Shown: positions 6,390-17,273 of the stretch, piece by piece | Numbering within the stretch: the stretch's first letter is position 1 | Layout: each line of letters starts with the position of its first letter | Assembly: GCA_903885565.1 (NCBI GenBank) | Contig: CAISJI010000168.1 | Span: forward strand, 1 to 58,129 | Source of the DNA: an uncultured Planctomycetaceae bacterium | GTDB lineage: Bacteria; Planctomycetota; Planctomycetia; Pirellulales; UBA1268 | Reading direction: 5' to 3' | DNA length: 58,129 nucleotides | Made by a program: the position numbers and the translations under genes | Notes under the pieces: generated by a model | Told to the model about the DNA's origin: nothing | The model's input: only the letters and a program-made list of their open reading frames with translations | Database searches by the model: none

Positions 6390-9002
6390 TCAGCCACCGA
6401 GCAGTTTGACGATCTCCTGCTTGGCGGCGGCGAGGGCAGCGGGGAGCTTGTCGGCCAGTTTGCCGCCAGCCTGGGCCAGATCGGCCCTGCCTCCCCCCTT
6501 CCCTCCCACGATGCCGGCCGGCTCGCGGATCCAGTTGCCGGCGGAGAGCCCGCGTTCTTCCAGTTCGCGGCTGATGCCCGCCACGAGTGTTACCTTCTCC
6601 CCTTCGCAGGAGCCGAGCAGCACCGCGATCGGGCTCGCCTTGCGCCGCAGGTGATCGATGCACTGCCGCATGGCGGCCGCATCGGCTCCGCGGAGATCGG
6701 CCACGACCACCCGGGTGCCGCCACAATCGATGGCACTGGAGAGAAGATCGTCGACGGAGAGACTCGCCCCGGGGGTGGCCCCCTTCGCTTTCTTCAGCTC
6801 TTTCAGTTCTTTCGCCATCGCGGCGAGCCGGGCCGGCAGTTCGGCAACCGGCACCTTGAGCGCTGCCGAGCCCTCGGCGAGCACCCCCTCTGCCTGTCGG
6901 AATCGCTCCAGCGCCCGCAGGCCTGTCATGGCCGTGACGCGGCGGGTGCCGGCCGAGACGCTCTCTTCTCCCACGATCCGCACCTGACCGATCTGGCCGG
7001 TGTTGCTCACGTGCGTCCCGCCGCAGAGTTCGCGGCTGACGCCGTCCATGCTCACCATCCGGACGACATCGGGGTATTTTTCGCCAAAGAGCATCATGGC
7101 GCCGGCGTGCCGGGCCTCCGCCAGCGGGAGCAATTGCGCTCCTACGGGGAGACTGGCCAGCACATTCTGGTTGACCATCGTTTCGATCAGCTGCAGCGTT
7201 TCGGCTCCCACGGAGCTGGTGTGGGCAAAGTCAAAGCGCAGCAGATCGGTGTCAACCTTCGAGCCCTGCTGCACGGCATGCGACCCGAGGTAGTGCTGCA
7301 GAGCGGCGTGGATCAGGTGCGTGGCCGAATGGGCCCGGCGGATGGCACCGCGCCGGCCAACATCAACCTTCGCGGCGACAGTCTGCCCCAAGTCGAGGCT
7401 TCCCTCGCGGAGGTGGCCGGTGTGGAGCATGAAGCCCCCTTCCCGCTGCGTGTCGAGCACCTCAAACCGGCCGCCCGGCCAGGAGAGCCAGCCTGTGTCG
7501 CCCACCTGTCCGCCCGATTCGCCATAAAACGGAGTCTGGTCGAGCACAACGGTCGCTGGAGTCGTTTCGCCCACCTCGCGGAAGGTTTCGCAGAGGCGGT
7601 CCTGGGCAATGATGCCGATCACCTTGCCATCGGCCTCGAGCCTGTCGTAGCCGAGGAATTCAGAGCCGTGCATCGCTTTTTTAAGGGCGTCGAGCGGGCC
7701 TGAGGCAAACACTTCCATGCGGAGCCCGGCGCCCGAGCGTTGGCCATGCTCGTCCATCGCCTCGCGGAAGCCCTGCCAATCGAACGCGCAGTTGCGCTCC
7801 GCAGCCAGCGTCTCCAGCAGTTCCGGTGGGAATCCGTAGGTGGTGTAGAGTTCGGCCGCTTCCGCCCCACCCACCAGGCCCGATCCAGAGCGCTGGATGG
7901 CGGTGAACAGTTTTTCGATCCGCTCGAGGCCGCCGTCGATGGTGGCGAGGAACGACTCCTCCTCCCGCTTGATCACTGCCGCCACGCGGTCGACGGTCTC
8001 CGCCAGTTCGGGATAGGGCCGACGCATCATTTCGGCCACGGTCCCCGGCAGGGTATGCAGGAAGGGGTCCCGCATGCCCATCTGCCGGCCGTCGAGCACG
8101 GCCCGCCGCAGCAGGCGCTTCACGACATATTTTTCCTCGTTGTTGCCCGGCATCACATTTTCGTGGATGGCAAAGGTGCAGGCGCGGACATGGTCGGCAA
8201 TCCGCCGCATGCGTCGGCCGTCGTCGTCGCCGGGCACATAATGTTTTCCGCACACTTCCCCCACCGCTTCCACCAGCGGCCGCAGGATGTCGATGTGGAA
8301 GTTGCTGTCGACTCCCTGCAGCATGGCGCAGGTGCGCTCCAGTCCCATGCCGGTGTCGATGTTGCGGCTCGGCAGCGGCCGCAGGTTATCTGGCGGCGGT
8401 CCCACCCGGTTGAACTGCGTGAAGACGAGGTTCCAGATTTCCACGTCACTGCCGTCGGGCATCCGGTAGAAGAGTTCGCTGCAGGGGCCGCACACTCCAT
8501 CGGGGCCCTGGGTGGGGGAACTGGCGGGCCAGAAATTATCGTCCTCGCCCATGCGGGTGATGCGGGCCGCCGGCACGCCGATTTCATCCGACCAGATGGC
8601 GTAGGCCTCAGTGTCGTCCTGATAGACCGTCACAGACAGCTTTTCGGGTGGGATGTTCAGCCAGTTTTTGGCCGTGAGGAATTCCCATGCCCAGTGGATC
8701 GCCTCCCGCTTGAAGTAATCGCCAAAGCTGAAGTTGCCGAGCATTTCAAAGAACGTGTGATGGCGAGCGGTCCGCCCCACGTTCTCGATATCGCCGGTGC
8801 GGAGGCACTTCTGGCAGGTGGTGGCCCGGGTGAAATCGAGTTTGCATTTGCCAAGGAAATGGTCCTTGAACTGGTTCATTCCGGCGGGAGTGAACAGCAC
8901 CGACGGGTCCCAGCGTGGCACCAACACGTCACTCGGGCGGCGGACGCAGCCCTTCGATTCAAAAAATGCCAGATAGGCTTCGCGGAGATCGTCGGCCTTC
9001 AT
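6390..9002 (-). CDS. alaS: Alanyl-tRNA synthetase
   Basis: Charges tRNA-Ala and edits mischarged serine or glycine. The 870-residue product has the class II catalytic core (FTPAGMNQFKDHFLG, CGPCSELFYRMPDG, ERTCAMLQGV), the editing-site zinc motifs HSATH (HxxxH) and CGGTH (CxxxH), and a C-terminal oligomerisation domain ending in EIVKLLGG. Length is normal for the family. The ATG at 9002 (MKADDLREAYLAFFESKG) matches the usual bacterial start; an in-frame start at 9020 adds six residues. It lies downstream of recA on the same strand, but a strong hairpin and its own promoter-like sequence separate them. Confidence 0.97.
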   Translation of the reverse strand: MKADDLREAYLAFFESKGCVRRPSDVLVPRWDPSVLFTPAGMNQFKDHFLGKCKLDFTRATTCQKCLRTGDIENVGRTARHHTFFEMLGNFSFGDYFKREAIHWAWEFLTAKNWLNIPPEKLSVTVYQDDTEAYAIWSDEIGVPAARITRMGEDDNFWPASSPTQGPDGVCGPCSELFYRMPDGSDVEIWNLVFTQFNRVGPPPDNLRPLPSRNIDTGMGLERTCAMLQGVDSNFHIDILRPLVEAVGEVCGKHYVPGDDDGRRMRRIADHVRACTFAIHENVMPGNNEEKYVVKRLLRRAVLDGRQMGMRDPFLHTLPGTVAEMMRRPYPELAETVDRVAAVIKREEESFLATIDGGLERIEKLFTAIQRSGSGLVGGAEAAELYTTYGFPPELLETLAAERNCAFDWQGFREAMDEHGQRSGAGLRMEVFASGPLDALKKAMHGSEFLGYDRLEADGKVIGIIAQDRLCETFREVGETTPATVVLDQTPFYGESGGQVGDTGWLSWPGGRFEVLDTQREGGFMLHTGHLREGSLDLGQTVAAKVDVGRRGAIRRAHSATHLIHAALQHYLGSHAVQQGSKVDTDLLRFDFAHTSSVGAETLQLIETMVNQNVLASLPVGAQLLPLAEARHAGAMMLFGEKYPDVVRMVSMDGVSRELCGGTHVSNTGQIGQVRIVGEESVSAGTRRVTAMTGLRALERFRQAEGVLAEGSAALKVPVAELPARLAAMAKELKELKKAKGATPGASLSVDDLLSSAIDCGGTRVVVADLRGADAAAMRQCIDHLRRKASPIAVLLGSCEGEKVTLVAGISRELEERGLSAGNWIREPAGIVGGKGGGRADLAQAGGKLADKLPAALAAAKQEIVKLLGG

Positions 9003-9083
9003 GTCGCAATTGGCTCCCAAGAAAAAGTGCCGGACAAGCCTTTGTCAGCAGGCGGCATCAATAGCTGCCCGACCAAGCGGGCC

Positions 9084-9089
9084 ACTATA
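9084..9089 (-). promoter_or_regulatory. Candidate alaS -10 box
   Basis: On the minus strand TATAGT, preceded after 17 bases by TACTGC, about 80 bases before the alaS start. The -35 match is weak, so this is a suggestion only. Confidence 0.3.
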
Positions 9090-9203
9090 CACGCCCAGAA
9101 AAAAGCGCAGTACCACAAGCTGAGAGGGTACACGCGCCCGCCAGAGAGACCGAAGCCCAAATGGCCCCGGAAAGAGCGGGCAGAACGGCTATTCCGGGTC
9201 CCG

Positions 9204-9239
9204 CCCGGCGCTGGCGGACGTTGGGCTGCCAGCGCCGGG
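9204..9239 (-). terminator. Perfect 12-bp hairpin downstream of recA
   Basis: CCCGGCGCTGGC (9204-9215) pairs exactly with GCCAGCGCCGGG (9228-9239) around a 12-base loop. It lies 20 bases past the recA stop. There is no U-run, so it may end transcription weakly or protect the mRNA 3' end. Confidence 0.6.
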
Positions 9240-9258
9240 GGAGCGGAAAAAGCGGGGA

Positions 9259-10596
<1,338 letters not shown>

Positions 10597-10681
10597 GGCA
10601 GATGCCTCCCCCGTTTCGCGACGCCTCGTCGGGGCGGCTGCACTGCCGCCATGAATCGAGCGATTTGTTGTCGAAACGAAT

Positions 10682-10699
10682 ACTGAACGGGGGTATACT
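10682..10699 (-). promoter_or_regulatory. Candidate LexA operator (SOS box) of recA
   Basis: ACTGAACGGGGGTATACT on the plus strand is an imperfect palindrome. It matches the imuA box at 32847-32864 at 15 of 18 positions and has the half-site spacing of the E. coli CTGT-N8-ACAG box. It overlaps the proposed recA -10 box. Confidence 0.5.
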
Positions 10700-10723
10700 A
10701 GGCGTCCGGGCCGACTCTGGCAA
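10695..10723 (-). promoter_or_regulatory. Candidate sigma-70 promoter of recA
   Basis: On the minus strand TTGCCA (10723-10718), a 17-bp spacer and TAGTAT (10700-10695). A transcript would begin near 10688, about 90 bases before the ATG at 10596. Confidence 0.5.
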
Positions 10724-10823
10724 GGGGGTTCAGCCCGACTTTTTCTCCCGTCAGACTCCCCCGCCGCCGGATGCGGGCGACCCCAGCGGACAAAGGCCAT
10801 GGAATGGCTTTGGCCGCGTACAG

Positions 10824-11726
10824 TCAAAACGTCAGCATCTGCCGGTATTCGGCCAGACGGCGGTCGAGGTCATGCCGGTTGATCTGTTCCAGTCGATCGA
10901 GGCTGAAGTCTTCGACCGTGAAACTGGCGGTGACAACGCCGTAAGCCAAGGCTTCCTTGAGGGCCTGCGGATCGAAGCGTCCCAGCGCCGCCAGATGGCC
11001 CATCATCCCTCCGGCGAAGCTGTCGCCCGCCCCGGTGGGGTCGAGCACGCGGGCGGTTGGGTAGGCGGGCATGACATACATCTCATGCTCGCTGAAGAAC
11101 ATCGCTCCATGCTCCCCCTTCTTGATGACGACGAATTTCGGTCCCATCGCCAGCACCGCCCGGCCGGCCCGCACCAGATTCTCGTCTTCGGCCAGGAGTT
11201 TGGCCTCGGAATCATTGAGCACCAGTCCGTCGATCCGCTTGAGCAGTTGCCCCAGTTCATCCCGCTGGATGTTGATCCACAGGTCCATCGTATCGGCCAC
11301 GGTGAGCTCAGCCCCCTTGGCCTGATTGAGCACCTCCAACTGCACCACCGGCGAGGCATTTCCCAGGAACAAAAACCGGCACTGCTGGTGGGTTTCGTTC
11401 AAGCGCGGACGGAATTCCTCCAGCACGTTGAGATGGACCTCCAGCGTCTCGCGGTCGTTCATGTTGGGGAGGTAGCGGCCCCGCCAGCGGAACGTGCGGC
11501 CGCCGGGAATGGTCTGCAGACCGGAGGTGTCGATCCCCTTGGCCTCCAGCAGGCGGGTATGCTCGCGCGGCCAATCCTCCCCCACGGCACCGATCATCCG
11601 CACGGGAGAGAAGAAGCTGGCAGCGTAGGAGAAAAACACGGCCGAGCCTCCGAGCACGTCGTCGCGCTTGGCTGTAGGGGTTTCAACGCAGTCGAGTGCC
11701 ACGCTTCCAACGACGAGCAACGGCAT
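10824..11726 (-). CDS. PfkB-family carbohydrate kinase
   Basis: ATP-dependent sugar or nucleoside kinase of the ribokinase superfamily, cytoplasmic. The 300-residue product shows the N-terminal [14 protein letters not shown] block, [10 protein letters not shown], and the C-terminal signature [12 protein letters not shown] (residues 229-240), in which Asp235 is the catalytic base. The substrate cannot be read from sequence. The ATG at 11726 ([12 protein letters not shown]) is preferred: the N-terminal extension in the same frame is Arg/Pro-rich and unlike the family, and GGAGA lies 11 bases upstream. It precedes recA on the same strand, but recA appears to have its own promoter. Confidence 0.88.
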   Translation of the reverse strand: MPLLVVGSVALDCVETPTAKRDDVLGGSAVFFSYAASFFSPVRMIGAVGEDWPREHTRLLEAKGIDTSGLQTIPGGRTFRWRGRYLPNMNDRETLEVHLNVLEEFRPRLNETHQQCRFLFLGNASPVVQLEVLNQAKGAELTVADTMDLWINIQRDELGQLLKRIDGLVLNDSEAKLLAEDENLVRAGRAVLAMGPKFVVIKKGEHGAMFFSEHEMYVMPAYPTARVLDPTGAGDSFAGGMMGHLAALGRFDPQALKEALAYGVVTASFTVEDFSLDRLEQINRHDLDRRLAEYRQMLTF

Positions 11727-11904
11727 GATGCACGGTTCTCCAAGGGATGTTTTGGGCAGGGATGTTCGGAACATGGTTGCGGGGCCGGAAGGGCCGGCCC
11801 GATGGCTGCGGAGCCGGGAGGCCGGCCCACGGAACCGGCTCAAGCGAAGAATGTATCGCTGCCCCCTTCAGTCCGTCCAGATCGCGTTGGAGGGGGGCGG
11901 TTGG

Positions 11905-13464
11905 TCAGCCACACAGCGGCAGCGCCCGGTCGATCCGAGCCAGCACGCGTTCACGCCCGAGGATCTGCAGGCAGTCGTAGAGGCCGGGGCCGACCGTCTT
12001 GCCAGTCACCGCCACCCGCACCGCATGCACCAGATCCCCCGTTTTCACCCCTGCCTGCTCCACGACCCGCTTGAGAGCCTCCTCTAGGGCCGTCGGCTCA
12101 AACGCCGGTAGAGCGCCGATCGCCTCGGCAAACTGCTGGAGCAGCGCCCGGGCGCCGGGCTTGGCCAAGCGTTGCTTCACGGCCGCTTCGTCCATCGGTG
12201 GTGGGTCGAGGAGGAAGAAGTCGGCATAGGCCAGAATGTCGCCGGCCACTTTGAGCCTGTCGCCCGACGCCTCGATCACCTGCCGCACGGTGTTCACTGC
12301 AGCCGCAGTGGGAGGATCGTCCACCAGCCCTGCTCGGGCGAGCATCGGCAGCATGAGCGCCAATTTTTCCTCGATCGGCAGGGCGTGCATGAAGTGGTCC
12401 TGCACCGCCCACAGCTTTTTTGGATCGAAGCTTGCCGGTGAGGAATTGATCCGCTCCAGCGAGAAACAGCGGATCAGTTCCTCGCGGCTGAAGAACTCGG
12501 TTTTGTCGTCATACGACCACCCCAAGAGCGCCAGATAATTGTCGATTGCCCAAGGGAGATAGCCCACCTCCCGGTAGAAGTCGACGATCACGGGGTTGAA
12601 GGTGTCGGCTTCCGGGGCCAAGCCGATGCGCTGGGCAATCTTCGTGCCATGTTCCGAAATCTGCTTGAAGTCGGGGTTTTTTAAGTATTGAGCCAGCTTC
12701 CGCTTGCTGAGCTTGGTGCGGCTGCCCGGTTCCGCCACCAGCGGCAGATGGGCATAGACCGGAAGCGCATATCCCAGGCTCATGGCGATGAACGCCTGCC
12801 GCGGTGTGTTGGAGAGATGCTCCTCTGCCCGGATCACATGCGTGATCTCCAGATCGTGGTCATCCACAACGCTGGCCAGATGGTAGAGGCAGGAGCCGTC
12901 GGCCCGCTGGATCACATGATCCTGCTCCCGCTCCCAGGCACATTCCACCCGCCCGCGCACCGAATCTTCGATCACCAGCGACCCCTCCCGGGGCATCTTG
13001 AGCCGCACCACGCTCTGCCGGCCCTCGGCAGCAAAGGGAGCCGCCTCGGCAGCGGTGAAGGCGGCAAACTTCCGGCTGTAGAGGAAGGGGAGGCCGGCCG
13101 CCTGGGCCTGTTTTCGTTCTTCATCGAGCTCCGCCGGTGTGGCGAAATCGCGGTAGGCGTGGCCCGTTTCGAGCAGCCGCTCCACCGCCGCGCGATGGCC
13201 GGCTGCCCGCTGCGACTGGAAATAGGGGGCGTGCGGGCCACCGATCCCCGGCCCCTCATCCCAGTCGATCCCCAGCCACTTCAGGCCCGACAGGATCGGT
13301 TCGAGAGCCTCGTCGAGATTTCTGGCGCCGTCGGTGTCGTCGATCCGCAGGATGAATTGCCCTCCCTGCTGGCGCGCATAGAGCCAGTTGAACAGGGCAG
13401 TGCGCACCCCACCGATATGGAGATAGCCAGTGGGGCTGGGAGCGAACCGGGTGCGGACGGTCAT
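11905..13464 (-). CDS. gltX: Glutamyl-tRNA synthetase
   Basis: Class I synthetase charging tRNA-Glu (and tRNA-Gln if the organism uses transamidation). The 519-residue product has the HIGH-type motif in PSPTGYLHIGG, the IDDTD motif, and the KMSKS-type motif in SRTKLSKRK. The all-helical anticodon-binding domain makes up the C-terminal third. Length is slightly above the bacterial average. It follows a membrane-protein gene by 26 bases. The start at 13464 is fixed by the conserved TVRTRFAPSPTG opening although no good Shine-Dalgarno is visible. Confidence 0.96.
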   Translation of the reverse strand: MTVRTRFAPSPTGYLHIGGVRTALFNWLYARQQGGQFILRIDDTDGARNLDEALEPILSGLKWLGIDWDEGPGIGGPHAPYFQSQRAAGHRAAVERLLETGHAYRDFATPAELDEERKQAQAAGLPFLYSRKFAAFTAAEAAPFAAEGRQSVVRLKMPREGSLVIEDSVRGRVECAWEREQDHVIQRADGSCLYHLASVVDDHDLEITHVIRAEEHLSNTPRQAFIAMSLGYALPVYAHLPLVAEPGSRTKLSKRKLAQYLKNPDFKQISEHGTKIAQRIGLAPEADTFNPVIVDFYREVGYLPWAIDNYLALLGWSYDDKTEFFSREELIRCFSLERINSSPASFDPKKLWAVQDHFMHALPIEEKLALMLPMLARAGLVDDPPTAAAVNTVRQVIEASGDRLKVAGDILAYADFFLLDPPPMDEAAVKQRLAKPGARALLQQFAEAIGALPAFEPTALEEALKRVVEQAGVKTGDLVHAVRVAVTGKTVGPGLYDCLQILGRERVLARIDRALPLCG

Positions 13465-13490
13465 GGGAGGGGATTACCGGGGGAGGGGCG

Positions 13491-14666
13491 TTAGGCTGCC
13501 TGCTGGATGCGCGCCAACTTTTTGAGCCGCTTGCGTTCGGCCTTGGAGAGGTGACGCGTGCCGAGGTCATCGCCGGCATCTGAGCCGTCAGTGTACCGGG
13601 TGTCTTGCATGTCGGAGGTGTCCAGATCGAAATCCCCCTGCCGACCATCATCCCCAGCATCCTCCGCCGTCGGCGTCGCCATCACCACTGATTCCGGGCG
13701 GGGCGCGGTGGTGGCGGCCGGGGTCTGGGGAGCGACGCTTGAGGGAGCTTTCGCCCCGCTCTTTCTCCCGCGGACACCGACTTTCGACAGGCCCCGCATC
13801 TCGCGGATCACGCTGCGGGCAGCGGCCAGCATCGCCAGCAGTGCGAAGGCTGTGCCCACCACCCAAGCGGCCTGCCCTGCCGTTTGGATTACCTCCCCGC
13901 GGTCGTGGAACCAGATTCCGGCGGCGGCGGCCGACCATGCCAGCAGGGTGGCCAGCAGGCAGAGCCCCGTGGCGAGTCGCTCGTGGAGCGGGAGAAGGGC
14001 CCACACCGAAACGCTCCCCAGCAGCAGAGCCGACACAACCACCCACCATCCATACCCCGCTGGCCCGAGGGTGATCCCGGTGGCGTCGCTGACGAGCGCT
14101 CCCACCAGCGGCCCCAGCGGGATCTCTGCGGCACACGAACCGATCACCCCCAGGCCGGCCAGCAGGCCCCACGGCAGTGACCCGTTGCGGATTCCCACCA
14201 GCCGCTGGCGGCGCATTCCCCGCACCGCCACCGCCACGCTGGCCGCTCCGAGCAGCAGCACCTGCGCGAGCCACCCGGGCAGACTGCCGGCCAAGCGGAG
14301 ATCGCAGCAGGTTCGCAGCACCTGAATGGTTCGGGAAAACCGGTCACCAGCGGCATGACTGAGCAGGTCAAACAGGGGCTGATAGATACCGATCACCAGC
14401 GCCGTGCCGACCGCCGTGATGAGCGCGGCGGCGATCAGAACGGAGTGTCCCAGAGTTGTCGGCAGCAGGGTTGCCAGCGCCGGTTGCCGCTCGGGAAACG
14501 CCCCCTGTGCATAGCCGGCCGGGCTGCGCGGAGTGGCCGGCTGGGTGGGTGGCTTCCCTGCGGGCAAGCCTGCGGCCGGGGAAGTCGGAGTGGAGGGGGA
14601 ACGCTTCCAGAAAGAGAGCGACGGGAGCCCAATGGGGAGGCGCTTGGGGGAGGCTGGCATCGACAT
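13491..14666 (-). CDS. Multi-pass membrane protein with acidic cytosolic tail, unknown function
   Basis: The 391-residue product has a Pro/Ser-rich N-terminus of about 65 residues, then about seven hydrophobic segments, and a hydrophilic C-terminal tail of about 100 residues. The tail is rich in Pro/Thr, then Asp, then Lys (ending [18 protein letters not shown]). No enzymatic motif is recognised. The start at 14666 (MSMPASPKR) is chosen because the upstream extension is Arg/Leu-rich and unsupported. It lies 26 bases upstream of gltX and is probably co-transcribed with it. Confidence 0.7.
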   Translation of the reverse strand: MSMPASPKRLPIGLPSLSFWKRSPSTPTSPAAGLPAGKPPTQPATPRSPAGYAQGAFPERQPALATLLPTTLGHSVLIAAALITAVGTALVIGIYQPLFDLLSHAAGDRFSRTIQVLRTCCDLRLAGSLPGWLAQVLLLGAASVAVAVRGMRRQRLVGIRNGSLPWGLLAGLGVIGSCAAEIPLGPLVGALVSDATGITLGPAGYGWWVVVSALLLGSVSVWALLPLHERLATGLCLLATLLAWSAAAAGIWFHDRGEVIQTAGQAAWVVGTAFALLAMLAAARSVIREMRGLSKVGVRGRKSGAKAPSSVAPQTPAATTAPRPESVVMATPTAEDAGDDGRQGDFDLDTSDMQDTRYTDGSDAGDDLGTRHLSKAERKRLKKLARIQQAA

Positions 14667-14993
14667 GAGAACAGCTCTGGATCCATCCAGGAGAAGACTG
14701 GGACGGTCGGTCCCGAGCGGATCGAGGCGGCATCCTGCCAACCTGAAACCGATCTGCCCGATGATCTGTTCGGCCGAACGGCCGGGGCAGATTCACCGCC
14801 GGACGCCGGCATCGGCCAACGCGTATCGGCGGCAGGTTCGGCAGGTGCGTCATTTTGCTCACCAGCGGTGCAACCGCTGCGAACGGCACGCTGGCTGGGG
14901 CGAACCGAGGCCCCGGCGGGCGGGTCATTTGCCCCTTTCCGCCCCGTGCGGTACGATCCCGCCAACCCCGTTGGACCCCGGAGAATATTTTCT
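14667..14993. other. Divergent intergenic region between membrane protein and sodA
   Basis: 327 bases without a convincing gene. It holds the sodA promoter at its right end. A plus-strand frame runs through it into sodA, but its translation is Arg/Pro/Gly-rich and not protein-like. I see no repeat or RNA gene in it. Confidence 0.5.
14929..14957 (+). promoter_or_regulatory. Sigma-70 promoter of sodA
   Basis: TTGCCC (14929-14934), exactly 17 bases, TACGAT (14952-14957), placing the start of transcription about 30 bases before the ATG. Confidence 0.6.
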
Positions 14994-15605
14994 ATGGCCT
15001 ATACCCTCCCCCCCCTCCCCTATGCTTTTGACGCGTTGGAACCGTTCATCGACGCGCGCACGATGGAGATCCACCACGACAAGCACCACGCTGCCTACAT
15101 CACCAACGTCAACAAGGCGCTGGAAGGCAATCCTCTCGGCGAACTGCCGGTGGAAAAACTGATTGCCGATCTGGAAAAGGTTCCGGAGACGATCCGCACT
15201 GCCGTACGGAATAACGGCGGCGGCCATGCCAACCACACGCTCTTCTGGGATTCGCTCGGCAAGGGCAAGGGGGGCGAGCCTGCCGGCCATCTCGGCGACG
15301 CAGTCCGCAGCGTGTTCGGCGGCTTCGACAAGTTCCAGGACGAGTTCACCAAGGCCGCCCTGACCCGCTTTGGGAGCGGCTGGGCTTGGCTGTCGCTCGA
15401 TCCCAAGGGGAAGTTGCTCGTGGAGAGCACTGCCAATCAGGACAGCCCCATCATGCACGGCAACACTCCCCTGCTGGGGATCGACGTCTGGGAACACGCC
15501 TATTACCTGCTTTACCAAAACCGCCGCCCAGACTACGTCAATGCGTTCTACAACGTGGTTGACTGGGACGCTGTCGGGAAGCGGTTTGGGGCTGCGAAAA
15601 AGTAA
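14994..15605 (+). CDS. sodA: Superoxide dismutase, Mn-type of the Fe/Mn family
   Basis: Converts superoxide to peroxide and oxygen. The 203-residue product has the four metal ligands of the family: His27 (EIHHDKHH), His81 ([12 protein letters not shown]), and the Asp and His of DVWEHAYYL. Glycine rather than glutamine in the NNGGGHANH segment, together with a glutamine in ANQDSPIM, is the Mn-enzyme pattern; cambialistic use cannot be excluded. CGGAG lies 11 bases before the ATG, and a strong promoter and an intrinsic terminator flank it, so it is a single-gene unit. The peroxide product is a substrate for the tpx enzyme encoded 11 kb away. Confidence 0.96.
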   Translation: MAYTLPPLPYAFDALEPFIDARTMEIHHDKHHAAYITNVNKALEGNPLGELPVEKLIADLEKVPETIRTAVRNNGGGHANHTLFWDSLGKGKGGEPAGHLGDAVRSVFGGFDKFQDEFTKAALTRFGSGWAWLSLDPKGKLLVESTANQDSPIMHGNTPLLGIDVWEHAYYLLYQNRRPDYVNAFYNVVDWDAVGKRFGAAKK

Positions 15606-15672
15606 TCCTGTTCCCGGCGGTTCTCCGCTGGAAAGAAGCTTTTTCGGTGCCTTCAACAGAATTTGAGGCGGG

Positions 15673-15715
15673 GCGGGATGCCGGTGAAAACTGGCATCCC
15701 GCTCCATTTTTTTTT
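15673..15715 (+). terminator. Intrinsic terminator of sodA
   Basis: GCGGGATGCC (15673-15682) pairs perfectly with GGCATCCCGC (15693-15702). A nine-T run (15707-15715) follows after four bases. It is the clearest rho-independent terminator in the window. Confidence 0.9.
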
Positions 15716-15898
15716 GGCTGCCCTGATTCCCGGACGGCCGTTGAAGAGCAGGCTGTGGGTTGAATCCGGCCGGGGGCGTTTTCGTCAGGTGACGTTGACT
15801 CGGCTCGGCCGCAGGTCCTATTCCCCAACTCCGGCAAGCCCGCCGCAGTGGCGGTAATGAATGGCCGGGAGTCGATCCAAACCATGGGCAACACGGGC

Positions 15899-17227
15899 AT
15901 GAAGAGATCAACAGCGTCGGTGGCGCAGCGGAGAGTCCCGCCCTTCTCCGGCTGGGCGAGCGCCTCCTGTCCATGGAAAAAGCCATCCCTGACCTTTTTC
16001 CACTCGGTCGACCCGAGGAAACGCCGAGGGTTTCCTGAGTCGACAACCGCAGCATCCAGCGGCGGACTCGATCTCCCACAGCCGCCTCATCCCCTTCCCG
16101 TCTGGCGATGCACTGGCGCCACCCTGGCGCTGGTAGGCCTCGCCATCTGCGTTTTTGCCGGCGGCTGCCGCAGCGGCGTCACGTCGCTCTCGGCTCCCAA
16201 GTGGTGGTCGTTTGGAGATGCCAAATCGGCCAACGCGAAGAATTTCTCTTCGGCTCCAGCGTTTGGCGGCAGTGCTGCTACCGCCTCCGCTGACAGCACG
16301 ATCAAAAAACCCTCCGAGGTCGCCACGGCCTACCCCACCACCTCCACCCCCAACGGCTATGCCATGGCCGGTTCCACTCCGGCTGGCTCGGCCGCGGCTG
16401 CGGCGGTGATCCCGGCAGCCACTTCAGAACCGGCGGCGGTGACCTATGGCCTGACGCCGCCAACCCGTTCGCAGTCGGTGCCCGCGGTGACCAGCCAGGT
16501 CGCCTCCACCACGATCGACCCGAGCGTTCCTCAGATGGGCCGGTATGAGAGCATGCCTGCTCCCCCCGCCCCGGCCCCGGCGGTCCCGCCCCCCCCTGCA
16601 GCCAGCGGATTTGCTGCCGGCTATCCGGCCCCGGCCCCGGCCGCTGCGGCTGCCGATCCGGCTGCGACAGCCACTGCCGGCATGGCCGCTGCTCCCTCAG
16701 CCTTCCCAGCCACGGCGGGATATGAGCCGGTTCGCGAACGGTTGGCCGAAAACCGGAGCATCGATGCGCTCGGTCCGGCCGCCGCCGTGGCTGCGGCGAA
16801 TCCTGGCCTGGCGCCGGTTGAGCAGTCGCCCATGGCTGACCCCGCTGCCAGCAGCGGCTACCGCAATGTTTCCGGCAGCCGGTTTGCGGGGGGCGGCACC
16901 CCTGCCCTGCCAGCCGTGGCAGCGACGGCACCCTTGGTTCCGCCGCCAGCTGCCGTGCCCCCGGCGGCAGCCATGCCTCCGGCAGCCACTCCTCCGGCAG
17001 CGTGGACCCCTCCGGCTGCTGCGTCTGGCGGGCCTGCCGCCACGCCCGCTGTGCCGCCACCGCGTCGCCCCGACCCGGTCTACCGTCCCGCCGGTACCTC
17101 CAGCTACAAGCCCTCCGAACAGATTCTGGTCGACGATCCCCCGGCCTCCCCCTCCGCCGTGCGTACAGCCGGTTACGAGACGCCGTTCCAGATCGCCCCC
17201 CACGATCCACAACCGATCGACCAATAG
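15899..17227 (+). CDS. Pro/Ala-rich putative lipoprotein with repeat-derived N-terminal region
   Basis: From a hydrophobic stretch ending in lipobox AGGC (cysteine about 90 residues from the proposed start) the product becomes a long low-complexity chain of Ala, Pro, Thr and Ser, with tyrosine-containing islands such as YRPAGTSSYKPSEQILVDDPP. It is likely a secreted, extended cell-envelope protein. The start is a real problem: no ATG, GTG or TTG lies just before the signal-like segment in this frame. Candidate starts are ATG 15899 (MKRSTASVAQRR), 15884, 15857 and GTG 15848, all giving an unusually long N-region. Residues about 23-62 are encoded by a copy of the dispersed structured repeat. 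Function unknown. Confidence 0.6.
   Translation: MKRSTASVAQRRVPPFSGWASASCPWKKPSLTFFHSVDPRKRRGFPESTTAASSGGLDLPQPPHPLPVWRCTGATLALVGLAICVFAGGCRSGVTSLSAPKWWSFGDAKSANAKNFSSAPAFGGSAATASADSTIKKPSEVATAYPTTSTPNGYAMAGSTPAGSAAAAAVIPAATSEPAAVTYGLTPPTRSQSVPAVTSQVASTTIDPSVPQMGRYESMPAPPAPAPAVPPPPAASGFAAGYPAPAPAAAAADPAATATAGMAAAPSAFPATAGYEPVRERLAENRSIDALGPAAAVAAANPGLAPVEQSPMADPAASSGYRNVSGSRFAGGGTPALPAVAATAPLVPPPAAVPPAAAMPPAATPPAAWTPPAAASGGPAATPAVPPPRRPDPVYRPAGTSSYKPSEQILVDDPPASPSAVRTAGYETPFQIAPHDPQPIDQ
15967..16083 (+). repeat. Structured dispersed repeat, copy A
   Basis: Aligns along its whole length with copy B: CTGTCC-TGG-AAAAG-CATCC, CCACTCGGTCGACC, GGAAACGCCGAGGG, GTCGAC, GCATCCAGCG and CCACAGCC in the same order. 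A hairpin spans 16007-16044 (GTCGAC/GTCGAC and AGGAAA/TTTCCT). It lies inside the open frame of the lipoprotein. Confidence 0.8.
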
Positions 17228-17235
17228 CCACTTTC

Positions 17236-17255
17236 CCGGCGGGACTCCCCGCCGG
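17236..17255 (+). terminator. Hairpin after the lipoprotein gene
   Basis: CCGGCGGG (17236-17243) pairs with CCCGCCGG (17248-17255) around ACTC, nine bases past the stop. No U-run follows. Confidence 0.4.
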
Positions 17256-17273
17256 AACTGGTAGATTTTGGGG

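Noticed and set aside
9084-9099. Third SOS-box-like sequence upstream of alaS (ACTATAC...)
   Set aside because: Only one half-site matches; the likeness is explained by a TATAGT -10 box on the minus strand.
14925-16079. Minus-strand open frame spanning sodA and repeat copy A, whose start resembles that of a frame at 57577-58098
   Set aside because: The similarity (for example LGVS.GRPSG) comes from the dispersed DNA repeat at both loci, not from a gene family. The rest is antisense to sodA and cysE.
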